Assembly: GCF_000740675.1 (NCBI RefSeq)
Contig: NZ_JPXI01000039.1
Coordinates: 248,001-312,000 of the forward strand
Direction of reading: 5' to 3'
From: Massilia sp. BSC265
GTDB lineage: Bacteria; Pseudomonadota; Gammaproteobacteria; Burkholderiales; Burkholderiaceae_D
Length of the DNA: 64,000 bases
The notes below the pieces were generated by a model that worked only from the letters and a program-made list of their open reading frames with translations, had not been told where the DNA came from and ran no database searches. Position numbers and translations under genes: made by a program. Shown in pieces: positions 35,016 to 43,060 of this stretch. Positions within the stretch are counted from its first letter, which is position 1; every line of letters begins with the position of its first letter.

Positions 35016-38000
35016 TCAGAGCTTCATCGACACGGTGAAGTAGTAGCGGCGGCCTGCCCAGGCCAGCTCGTTCAGGCGGAAGCTGTCGCCGGCATCGAGG
35101 CGCTTTACCTCGTCGGTCAGGTTCTTGCCTTCCAGGGCGAAGGTGACCTTGTCGTTGTAGCGATACTGGATCTTCGCATCCAGGTAGCCGGTCTTGGCTT
35201 CGAACACCGGGTTGCCCGAGACGTCGTTCCCGCCGGTGAAGAAGCGGTCGCGGAAGCTATAGGCCAGGCGCGCGTTGATCGGCCCCTGGTCGTACCACAG
35301 CGACAGGTTGTACGCATTCTTCGACATGCCGGGATATGGCAGCACGGTGCCGTCGAGGATGTTCAGGCGCTCGGCGCCCGCCGCATACTTGTAGTTCATG
35401 CGGGTGTAGTTGGCGTCGACGCCGAAGCCGCTCAGCCAGCCCGGCAGGAAGGTCAGCGCCGTGCGGCCGGCGATCTCGATACCCTTGGTGGTGGCGCCCT
35501 CGCCGTTGACGGCCTGGGTCACGTCGAAGCGCTCGCCGTTCTTGAACAAGTCCACGCCACGGGTCAGCACGCGTTCCATCACGTAGCTCGTGATGTCCTT
35601 GTGGAACAGCGCGAGCGACAGCTGGCTGTCTGGGCTCGGATAGTACTCGAAGCTCAAGTCGGTATTGGTCGAGCGGTAAGGCTTCAGGTCCGGATTGCCG
35701 GCGGTGCAGTCGTCGGTCCCGTCACCGCCGAAGGCCGGATTGCCGCTGCCGCGGATGCAGGTGGCGTTCGGGGCCAGCAGGTCCATGCGTGGACGCGCCA
35801 TCGCCTTGGACCAGCCGACGCGGGTCACCAGCTTGTTGTCGATCAGCCAGACCGCACCATTGAAGCTCGGCAGTACGTCGTTGTAGGTGTTGTCCACGGT
35901 GGCTACGGCATTGCTGACGACGATGTCGGTAAAGGTCGACGCCCCCGGTGCCGTGGCATTGCGGATCGAATAGCGCGCCAGGCCCGTCGAGCTGTTGCGG
36001 GTACGGACATAGCGCACGCCGATGTTGCCCTCGACCTCGCGATCGAACAGCTGGGTCGCATAGTCCAGGCGCAGGTAGGTCGCGGCGATGCGTTCGCTGA
36101 CCGCGAAGGCCGGGATCTGCGGATACATCTTGCCGTCGCTGCCCGGCGCCGAGCGCAGGTAGGCGTGGTTGAAGCTCGATGTGTCGAAGAACTCGGTCGC
36201 GTTGGCGTAGACCGGCGACATCCAGCCCGACGGCAGGCCCGTGACCTTGTCGTAGCCGTTGAAGAAGGTGCCTGGCGTGCGACCCTGCACGGCGCTGACC
36301 AGGGCCGCCATCTGGGCTGCGTTCAGGTAGCGGGTGCTGAAGCCCGAGTTGATGAAGCTCTGCGCATCGTTCGGACGCTGGGCGGTGCCGGTGTAGAGCG
36401 GATCGTACACCGCGGTCTGGTTGACGTTGGCGCCGCGCACGTTGATGTCGTCGGCCGTCGAGCTCAGGTCGGCGCCGTTGCTGGCCAGGTAGCCTCCGCC
36501 GTTGTACTGCTCGGAGGTGGCCTTGCGGGCCTGGGCGCCGAACCAGACCTTGTTGAAGAACGGCGTGTCGAGGCGGTACTTGAGATCGAGCTTGGCCTGG
36601 TGTTCCTTGTTCTCGGTCTCGCTCGGACGATACTGGAGCTGGGCCTGGACGTAGGAACTCGGGTTGTCCGGGCTGTAGCCTGCCGGGAAGGTGAAGCGTG
36701 GCAGGCTGTCCGGTCCCAGCGCCACCTTCAGGCCAGGCGCGTTCTGGGTCAGCACGATACTGTTGCTGTTGCTGTCGTACATGGACTTCGAGGTGCCGAG
36801 CAGGCCGGTCACTTCCAGACGGTCGCGCTTGAAGCTGAAGCCGGATGAGAAGTAGCGCGAATCGATGTCGAGCTGGAAGTCGCGCGCCGACGTGCTGAAG
36901 GCGCCCTGTCCGCCCTGGCCCGCGCCGAACAGGCAGGAACCGACGACGTACTCGGTCACGTGGTGGTTCTGGACCACCATGCCCGGCGTGGCGGCCGTCG
37001 GCGCGGTGCATGCGCCGGCAGTGGTCGGCACGCCATTGGCGCCATACACCGGCGCGCGGCCGGTATTGGCAAGGCGCGCCGCATTCGAGAAGTCGGTGCC
37101 GAAATTGCGGTCGTTCAGGCGCTGGCGCTGGGTATTGGCCTGGTAGGTGGCGTAGGCATTGAATTCTTTGCTGAAGGCATACTGCGCCGTCACTTCGCCC
37201 GACGAGCGCTTGTGGTCGCGGGTCCACAGGCCGTAGCGCGCGATGCCTGGCGAATAGTCGAACCACTGGCTGCGGCAGGCGGTCTGCTGTGCCGAGCTCA
37301 GGCCCGGCGTGGAGCAGCCGGCGATGGTGCCGATCGCGGCCACTGCCGGATCCCGGCTCACCACCGTCTTCTCGGGTGAATTGTCCCAATCCTGGAGGAA
37401 GCGCCACGAGGTGTTGCGCGCATAGTCGTTCTGGGTCAGCACCTTGTCGTAGACGAAGTTGGCCATCAGGCCCAGCTTGCCGTCCAGGTACTTGTCGGCC
37501 ATGTACAGGTTGCCGCGCGGCTGGACGCCGCCGCGCGAGGTCGAATGCTCGGCAGAGATACTGGTGCCGATGGTCGGCTCCTTGAAGTCGAGCGGTTTGC
37601 GGGTCGTGATCTGCACGGTGCCGCCGACGCCGCCTTCGGTCATGTCGGCGGTCAGGCCCTTGTAGACGTCGATCGAGCCGATCAGCTCGGATGCCAGTTC
37701 ACGCAGTTCGGCGCCGCGCCCGGCGGTGCCGCTGGTGCCGAGGACCGACATGCCGTTGATCTCGATGCGGTTCAGGTCCGGTTCGACACCGCGGATCGCC
37801 ACCTGGGAACCTTCGCCGAAATCGCGCGACAGCTGCACGCCGGTCACGCGAGACAGGGCTTCGCCCACGTTCTTGTCGGGGAACTGGCCGATGTCCTCGG
37901 CCACAATCGAATCCGACACCGTGCCGGCGTTCTTCTTGCGGGTGATGGCCGACGCCACGGATTGGCGGGTGCCGGCGATGTGGACGACCTGAGGTGCGGG

Positions 38001-38186
38001 AGCTGCGCCGCTGGCGGTCGTGCCGGCGCCGGACTGGCCCTGGGAGGTCGAGGCCTGCGCAGCCTGCGCTTGCGCGCTTTCTTGCGCCAGTGCGGCTTGC
38101 GCTGCCAGGAGGGTGATCACTGCGGCCACTGCGCGTGCGCAGCGGATCGGATTCAGCACGTGGGTGCTGGTCATAGCTCGATTCAT
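35016..38186 (-). CDS. TonB-dependent receptor (sugar-uptake type) 1
   Basis: A 1056-residue outer-membrane receptor. GGAGA lies 6 bp before the ATG at 38186, and the signal peptide ends near AALAQ. After a low-complexity Ala/Gln linker comes a plug domain (VVHIAGTRQSVASAITRKKNAGTVSDSI, AEDIGQFPDKNVGEALSRVTGVQL, QVAIRGVEPDLNRIEINGM). The beta-barrel ends in the aromatic motif RRYYFTVSMKL. Its large size and the SAITRKKNA/FPDKN plug are typical of the Caulobacter/Xanthomonas carbohydrate TonB receptors. It probably imports pectin-derived oligosaccharides. It has the TGATTCTTTC promoter motif shared with the CE12-GH105 and GH35 genes. Confidence 0.92.
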   Translation of the reverse strand: MNRAMTSTHVLNPIRCARAVAAVITLLAAQAALAQESAQAQAAQASTSQGQSGAGTTASGAAPAPQVVHIAGTRQSVASAITRKKNAGTVSDSIVAEDIGQFPDKNVGEALSRVTGVQLSRDFGEGSQVAIRGVEPDLNRIEINGMSVLGTSGTAGRGAELRELASELIGSIDVYKGLTADMTEGGVGGTVQITTRKPLDFKEPTIGTSISAEHSTSRGGVQPRGNLYMADKYLDGKLGLMANFVYDKVLTQNDYARNTSWRFLQDWDNSPEKTVVSRDPAVAAIGTIAGCSTPGLSSAQQTACRSQWFDYSPGIARYGLWTRDHKRSSGEVTAQYAFSKEFNAYATYQANTQRQRLNDRNFGTDFSNAARLANTGRAPVYGANGVPTTAGACTAPTAATPGMVVQNHHVTEYVVGSCLFGAGQGGQGAFSTSARDFQLDIDSRYFSSGFSFKRDRLEVTGLLGTSKSMYDSNSNSIVLTQNAPGLKVALGPDSLPRFTFPAGYSPDNPSSYVQAQLQYRPSETENKEHQAKLDLKYRLDTPFFNKVWFGAQARKATSEQYNGGGYLASNGADLSSTADDINVRGANVNQTAVYDPLYTGTAQRPNDAQSFINSGFSTRYLNAAQMAALVSAVQGRTPGTFFNGYDKVTGLPSGWMSPVYANATEFFDTSSFNHAYLRSAPGSDGKMYPQIPAFAVSERIAATYLRLDYATQLFDREVEGNIGVRYVRTRNSSTGLARYSIRNATAPGASTFTDIVVSNAVATVDNTYNDVLPSFNGAVWLIDNKLVTRVGWSKAMARPRMDLLAPNATCIRGSGNPAFGGDGTDDCTAGNPDLKPYRSTNTDLSFEYYPSPDSQLSLALFHKDITSYVMERVLTRGVDLFKNGERFDVTQAVNGEGATTKGIEIAGRTALTFLPGWLSGFGVDANYTRMNYKYAAGAERLNILDGTVLPYPGMSKNAYNLSLWYDQGPINARLAYSFRDRFFTGGNDVSGNPVFEAKTGYLDAKIQYRYNDKVTFALEGKNLTDEVKRLDAGDSFRLNELAWAGRRYYFTVSMKL

Positions 38187-38236
38187 CGGTGTCTCCATGG
38201 GCTCTGTAGTTTGAGGTACGGCTTGGCCTTGGAATA

Positions 38237-38285
38237 ATTCTATGTGCGTAAGACGGCGACGATCCGTCGAGCGACGAAAGAATCA
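38237..38285 (-). promoter_or_regulatory. Putative promoter with TGATTCTTTC motif upstream of TonB receptor 1
   Basis: On the minus strand TGATTCTTTC (38276-38285) lies exactly 37 nt upstream of TAGAAT (38237-38242), as in the two other copies. A GACGG...CCGTC dyad occupies the gap, in a position like the CTGCC...GGCAG dyad of the 11578 copy. Confidence 0.55.
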
Positions 38286-38367
38286 TCGAACTGAGCGAAA
38301 CTGCCGCGATCGCATCGAGAAACGATCATGCAGGTGATCGTTTGGTATTCGAGCGCCCGTAAACGGC

Positions 38368-38395
38368 GATGGCCGCCGCAAATGCGGCGGCCATC
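38368..38395 (-). terminator. Strong hairpin after TonB receptor 2
   Basis: GATGGCCGCCGC, AAAT, GCGGCGGCCATC form a perfect 12-bp stem just beyond the TonB receptor 2 stop (38420). No long T-run follows, so it may end transcription with help or protect the mRNA end. Confidence 0.65.
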
Positions 38396-38419
38396 GGGCC
38401 CTCCTGACCTACGAGATGC

Positions 38420-41400
38420 TTAGCCGCCGAACTTGAAGTTCAGGCCGGCCATGTAGGTACTGCCGGCGAACGAGTCGGTGTACACGTTCGGCGTTCCGTC
38501 CGCGAACACCGAGTAGCCGCCGGTGTTCGAACCGGTGTGGGTCTTGCCCAGGTTGCGCCCTTCGATGAAGAACTCGACGTTCTTGTTGAAGCGGTAGGCG
38601 AGCTTGGCGTCCACGTAGCGGGTGCCGAGGCGGAACAGCGGCGCGCCCGGGCTGTAGGTCGGGTAGCGCACGTTGGTCATGCCGACCACGGGGTAGTTGT
38701 TCACCGAGTTGGTGTTGCAGCCCGACGTGCACGAGAAGGTATCCGCCTTCACTTGCAGGCCGACGCGCATCGACAAGGCGCCGTCGTCGTACCACACCGA
38801 TGCGTTCCAGGAGTGGCGCGGCTCGCCCGCCACCGGCAGCAGGTCGCCGGTGATCAGGTCGCGCAGGCCGCCGCCGTTCAGGGTCGCCTTGTTGCGCGTG
38901 TAGTTCGCGTCCACGCCGGTATAGCGCAGGTACCACGGCAGGACGGTGAAGGCCACCTTGGCCGAGACCTCGAAGCCCTTGCGGGTGAACGGGATCTGGT
39001 TGGTCCAGCGGCGCTGGGTGAACACCAGGTCGGCCAGCGGCTTGCCGGTCTGCGGGTCGACGGCGTTGGAGCCGGCGAAGGGCTTGATGTCGTCGACGGT
39101 CTCGATCAGGGTCGGCGCACCGGTGACCCCTTCCTGCTTGTAGACGGCGCCGGCCAGCATGATGTCGCGGTTGGCATACCATTCCAGCGACAGGTTCTGG
39201 TTATGGTTGGTCAGCGGCTTGATCTCCGGATTGCCCATGACGTCGGTGCAACGCATCGAGACTTCGCTGCCGTCGTCGTCGAGCTCGACCAGCTTGCGGC
39301 CGTCGTATTCGCAGGTGCCGTTCGGGATCAGGCGGCCGGCGGCCGGACGCGCGATGGTCTTGCCCCAGTTGTAGCGCAGGACCAGCTTGTCCGGAACCAG
39401 CCAGGTGTTCAGGTTGGCCGACGGCAGGTAGTCGGTGGTGGTGGCATTGATCGCGGTGTCCTTGCGGTACACGCGGGTACTGATGCCCGCCACGTTGTTC
39501 GGGTCGAGCGGATTGTAGGCGGCCGTGGGCACGATCGAGCGGAAGGTCAGCTGGCCGCTGCCCACCACCTTGGTACGCACGGCGCGCACGCCGACGTTGC
39601 CGTCGAAGACGATGCCGAAGGGGAGCGAACGCTGGGTGAACGGCAGGCGGTCGACCTCGAAGTTGGCCATCATGTAGCCGGCGTCGACGGTCTCCCTGAT
39701 CGCATTCACCGGCTGGGCGTACATCTTGCCGTCGCTGCCGATGCACTCCTTGATGCAGTCGAGGTTGTAGTTCGGCACGCCCAGCAGCGCGTAGACCTTG
39801 TCGATGTCGAACTCGGTCCAGCCGTTGACCAGATTGCTTGGCCGGTCCTTGTCGCCCGCATAGAACTGCGCGGTCGGCTGCTTGGTGTAGGACTGGCTGA
39901 AGAGCTGGCGGTACTGCTCCGGCGAGATCACAATCGTGCCCTGGCGCGCGTTGCGCGGGTCGGTGCTCGGGTTGTAGCCGTACTGGCAGGGACGGCCGCC
40001 CGGCGCCAGCGAGCCTGGCGTGTTCTCGCACACCTGGAAGGTGGTGCGCAGGTTGTTGGTCGAGACATAGATGCCCGGGATGTAGTCGGCCGCCCCGAAG
40101 GTGCCGACGGCGTCCTGGACCGTCGGCCCACCGGTGCCCCAGTGGTCGTAGCCCGTCTTGCGGCGGTTGTAGCCGACCTTGATCGAGGGGATGAAGGGGA
40201 TGTACTCGTCGGTGTAGACGTCCACGTCCAGCTTGGCCGTCTTTTCGAAGGACTCGTTGATCCGCGGGTTCTGGAAGGCCAGGGTGGTGGCGCCGTTCAC
40301 GCGCGGCAGCTGGGCCGAGGTGTATGCTGGCGCGCCCGGGGTGGTGAAGCTCGGTGCGACCGCGGCCGCCGCGGGCTGGTTGGCGAGCGTCAGCCAGTTG
40401 TTCGGGTTGCTCAGGTCCACCGCGTTGGTCGGCGTGTAGTTCCAGATGCCGTTCGGCAGCACGGTGGCATTGGTCGGTCCCAGGTAGGCGCTCTGGCCCA
40501 TGCGCTTTTCGTAGCGGTAGAAATCGGACTTGGAATCGCCGATCAGGAACTCGGCGCGCACGATGCCCTTCTTGAAGGTGCCGCCCGCCTGGGTATAGCT
40601 GGACCTGGTGCCGGTCGTGATCGTGGTGTTGTCGACGCCATAGACGCCGTCCGAGAACTGGAAGCTGGTGACGTGGTGGTTGCCGTCCACGACCACCGAG
40701 CCCGGGTTGACGTTCGACACCGCACCGTTGAGCGCGCCGGTGCTGCGATAGGTCAGCTCGTTCGGGTAGAGGTAGTAGCCGGATGCCGGGTTCAGGGCGC
40801 GGGTGCCCCAGGCGCCGTTGGCCAGCTGGGTGGTCGAGATGGTATCGACGAAGGGCGCGCCGGAAAAGCCGTTCGGTCCGCGCGCGGTGGCCGGATTGAC
40901 GCCGACGCCGCCGTAGCCGAGGTTGGTGCTGTACGAGATGACGTCGCCCTTGCTGCGGCTATGCTTGGCATAGACGGTGAGCGCATCGTTGACCTTGAAG
41001 TCGAGGCGGATGTCGCCGCTGGTGCGGTCGTCGTTCCAGCGGTTGACGAAGTAGCGGGTATTGCTCGGCACCCAGTCGTTCCACTGCCCGAGGCAGCTCA
41101 GCAGCGCCAGCTGGGTGATGTTCTGGGCGTTGGTGCGGCCGTTGTTACCGGTAGCGATCTGACTGGCCACGCTGGCCGGCAGCAGCGGGAACTTCTGGTA
41201 GCACTCCGCCTTGGTCTTGGCGGCAGCGGAACCTTCCAGCACGTCCTTCGGCGTCATGCTGACCCAGTTGCCCATGGCCGCATTGCTGTACGGGACCGTG
41301 TAGAACGGCGTGGTCGATGCCACGTCGTTCAGGTTCAGGGTATCGGGGCGCAGCGCCACCGTCTTCTCCGGCGAATTGTCGAAATCCATTGGCCGGTACT

Positions 41401-42211
41401 TGCCGACCACGCTGCTGTTGCCGCCCTGGTTGATCGAGTGGGCTTCCTGGTTGACCTTGCTCTTCGAAAGATTGACCAGCACGCCCAGGCGATCGTTCAT
41501 GAACTTCTTGGCGCCGATGAGGTTCAGGTTGGGGTTCTTCTTCTTGTTGAGCGAGTTCTGCTGGCCGGCCACGCGGAAGGACAGGTAGTCCTTCTTGAAG
41601 TCCAGGCCGTTACGGGTCTGGATGCGCACACCGCCACCGAGCGAGCCTTCGGTCATGTCGGCGGTCGAGCCCTTGACCACGTCCACGCTCTTGATCAGGT
41701 CCGAGGACAGCTGGCGCATCTCGACCGCACGCCCGCCCGAGGTGTCGGCGCCTGCATTGATGCCGCCCAGCATGTCGGCGCCGCCGGCCTGCTGCACGCC
41801 CATGCCGTCCAGTTCCACGCGGGTGAGTTCCGGGCCATTGCCGCGGATCGAGACGCTGATGCCTTCGCCGAATTCGCCGCGGTCGACGGCCACGCCGGCG
41901 ATGCGCGAAATCGCGTCCGCGACGTTACGGTCGGGGAAAGCGCCGACGTCTTCGGCGATGATCGAATCCTGCGCCGTGGCGGCGTTCTTCTTGCGCGAGA
42001 TGGCGCCGCGCTGCGATTCGCGGGCACCGACCACCAGCACGGTTTCGACGGCTTCGGGTGCGGTGGATGGCTTGGCCGCGGCCTGCGTGCCGGACTGCGT
42101 ACTGGCGGCCTGCTGCGCGTACGCGCCGCTCGCCACGAGCGAGGCCAGCGCCATGGCCACGGCCTGGCTGATGCGTTTTACGGGGAATCCTTCCTGCGAA
42201 CGGGATAACAT
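38420..42211 (-). CDS. TonB-dependent receptor (sugar-uptake type) 2
   Basis: A 1263-residue outer-membrane receptor. AGGAG lies 5 bp before the ATG and the signal peptide ends at GAYAQ. The plug shows VLVVGARESQRGAISRKKNAATAQDSI, AEDVGAFPDRNVADAISRIAGVAV and SVSIRGNGPELTRVELDGMGV. The barrel is very long and has a Cys pair in an external loop (CTSGCN), ending MAGLNFKFGG with terminal aromatic character. It is of the same subfamily as receptor 1 but lacks the shared TGATTCTTTC promoter motif. This suggests different regulation and a different oligosaccharide. Substrate is not readable from sequence. Confidence 0.92.
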   Translation of the reverse strand: MLSRSQEGFPVKRISQAVAMALASLVASGAYAQQAASTQSGTQAAAKPSTAPEAVETVLVVGARESQRGAISRKKNAATAQDSIIAEDVGAFPDRNVADAISRIAGVAVDRGEFGEGISVSIRGNGPELTRVELDGMGVQQAGGADMLGGINAGADTSGGRAVEMRQLSSDLIKSVDVVKGSTADMTEGSLGGGVRIQTRNGLDFKKDYLSFRVAGQQNSLNKKKNPNLNLIGAKKFMNDRLGVLVNLSKSKVNQEAHSINQGGNSSVVGKYRPMDFDNSPEKTVALRPDTLNLNDVASTTPFYTVPYSNAAMGNWVSMTPKDVLEGSAAAKTKAECYQKFPLLPASVASQIATGNNGRTNAQNITQLALLSCLGQWNDWVPSNTRYFVNRWNDDRTSGDIRLDFKVNDALTVYAKHSRSKGDVISYSTNLGYGGVGVNPATARGPNGFSGAPFVDTISTTQLANGAWGTRALNPASGYYLYPNELTYRSTGALNGAVSNVNPGSVVVDGNHHVTSFQFSDGVYGVDNTTITTGTRSSYTQAGGTFKKGIVRAEFLIGDSKSDFYRYEKRMGQSAYLGPTNATVLPNGIWNYTPTNAVDLSNPNNWLTLANQPAAAAVAPSFTTPGAPAYTSAQLPRVNGATTLAFQNPRINESFEKTAKLDVDVYTDEYIPFIPSIKVGYNRRKTGYDHWGTGGPTVQDAVGTFGAADYIPGIYVSTNNLRTTFQVCENTPGSLAPGGRPCQYGYNPSTDPRNARQGTIVISPEQYRQLFSQSYTKQPTAQFYAGDKDRPSNLVNGWTEFDIDKVYALLGVPNYNLDCIKECIGSDGKMYAQPVNAIRETVDAGYMMANFEVDRLPFTQRSLPFGIVFDGNVGVRAVRTKVVGSGQLTFRSIVPTAAYNPLDPNNVAGISTRVYRKDTAINATTTDYLPSANLNTWLVPDKLVLRYNWGKTIARPAAGRLIPNGTCEYDGRKLVELDDDGSEVSMRCTDVMGNPEIKPLTNHNQNLSLEWYANRDIMLAGAVYKQEGVTGAPTLIETVDDIKPFAGSNAVDPQTGKPLADLVFTQRRWTNQIPFTRKGFEVSAKVAFTVLPWYLRYTGVDANYTRNKATLNGGGLRDLITGDLLPVAGEPRHSWNASVWYDDGALSMRVGLQVKADTFSCTSGCNTNSVNNYPVVGMTNVRYPTYSPGAPLFRLGTRYVDAKLAYRFNKNVEFFIEGRNLGKTHTGSNTGGYSVFADGTPNVYTDSFAGSTYMAGLNFKFGG

Positions 42212-42802
42212 CTCGTCTCCTTGTGTATGTTGTCGTTCTTATGTGGTGGGACGCCTGCTGCGTGCCGCCGGCGCCCTGGTTCGCTTCCGAATCGTGTTGT
42301 CCGGAAACTGTCGACGTGTTCGATTGTTATTGAATGGAATCATTACAACAACAAGGTTCCTTGCGTTTACGCCAAACACTCACAGGCTTGAGCGGTTAAG
42401 TGCCAAACCACCACAGTCGGCGCATGAGGTGCGCAGGCGTGCATCCGCAAGCGATGCCGTTTATGGCATCGCAATGCCCTGCTGGGTTATCGCCCGGACG
42501 CGCCGAGCGCAGTCTGCTGGTGGAACAGCCACTTGCGGATCGGCGTGCGGAATGGTCTCTTCGCTGCGCTTGCCGTGGTGCTCATGGAGGCCCAGGTGCA
42601 CGCCCTGCACTTGCCCTGCCGGCCCTGTCGTGGCAATCCATACGCTATCGCCTTCGACCTCGGCCTGCGCCAGTTCGCCCCCTACCAGGCTGATGCCGCG
42701 ACCGGGAAGCGGCGCCAGGTGCTCCACTTCGGCAGCTTCGCTCAACCTCACACCCTTCCGTTCGGAGCACCCGGTTCCGGCGAGTCCGCCGTCGCTCTCA
42801 TC
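42212..42802. other. Long non-genic region upstream of TonB receptor 2, with a possible decayed frame
   Basis: About 590 bp. The left part (to about 42390) should hold the receptor promoter and is AT-richer (near 42330-42360 there are several TTGTT/AATAAC-like hexamers on the minus strand). The right part has a minus-strand open frame of 96 codons (42461-42751, GTG start) with coding-like composition in its first two thirds. I recognise no family in it, and it is open further upstream into the repeat at 42803. It may be the tail of a lost gene. Confidence 0.35.
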
Positions 42803-42833
42803 GTAGGGTGGGCGGGAGACCCGCCCACCCTAC
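42803..42833. repeat. Short REP-like palindrome
   Basis: GTAGGGTGGGCGGG, GAC, then CCGCCCACCCTAC form a near-perfect inverted repeat. This is the short form of the family at 7719, 14007 and 33744. The stop codon of the adjacent glucarate dehydratase remnant (TAG, 42830-42832 on the minus strand) is formed by the repeat edge. Confidence 0.75.
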
Positions 42834-43033
42834 AAAACCCTGGCCAAGGCATCGTCATCGAGCGCGATGCCGAGGTCCGGCGCGGCAGCGCCGACGTGGC
42901 TGAACATGGCCAGCGAGATGTCGAAGTGCTTGTTCGAGTGCGCGCCCCGGGTCAGGCCGAACATGTCCTGGCCGGCGACCGGCACGACCCGCATCGCGGT
43001 GATGACCGGCGCGCCGGCAAGCTTGCCATTCAT
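42830..43033 (-). pseudogene. Collapsed glucarate dehydratase remnant
   Basis: A 67-codon open frame joins three separate pieces of the enolase-superfamily glucarate dehydratase in one frame. Piece 1 is the N-terminus (PVITAMRVVPVAGQDM, like TISAMRVIPVAGRDSM in the intact gene at 52179). Piece 2 is the catalytic-His region (GAHSNKHFDISLAMFSHV, like GSHSNNHFDVSLAMFTHA). Piece 3 is the C-terminus (LGIALDDDALARV, like LGIEPDMARIEAA). About 350 residues are missing, including all metal ligands. The first junction falls where both parent segments read G-A/S-H. The start codon and an upstream GAGAG survive. The end is abutted by a palindromic repeat. It lies 27 bp downstream of the GH2 gene, so a functional copy was probably once in that operon. 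Confidence 0.8.
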
Positions 43034-43060
43034 GATCTCTCGAGTGGGATGTTCGGTTTG

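Noticed and set aside
38537..42208. Plus-strand open frame of 1223 codons opposite TonB receptor 2
   Set aside because: The receptor on the minus strand has a signal peptide, plug motifs and barrel end. The opposite frame shows only shadow composition.
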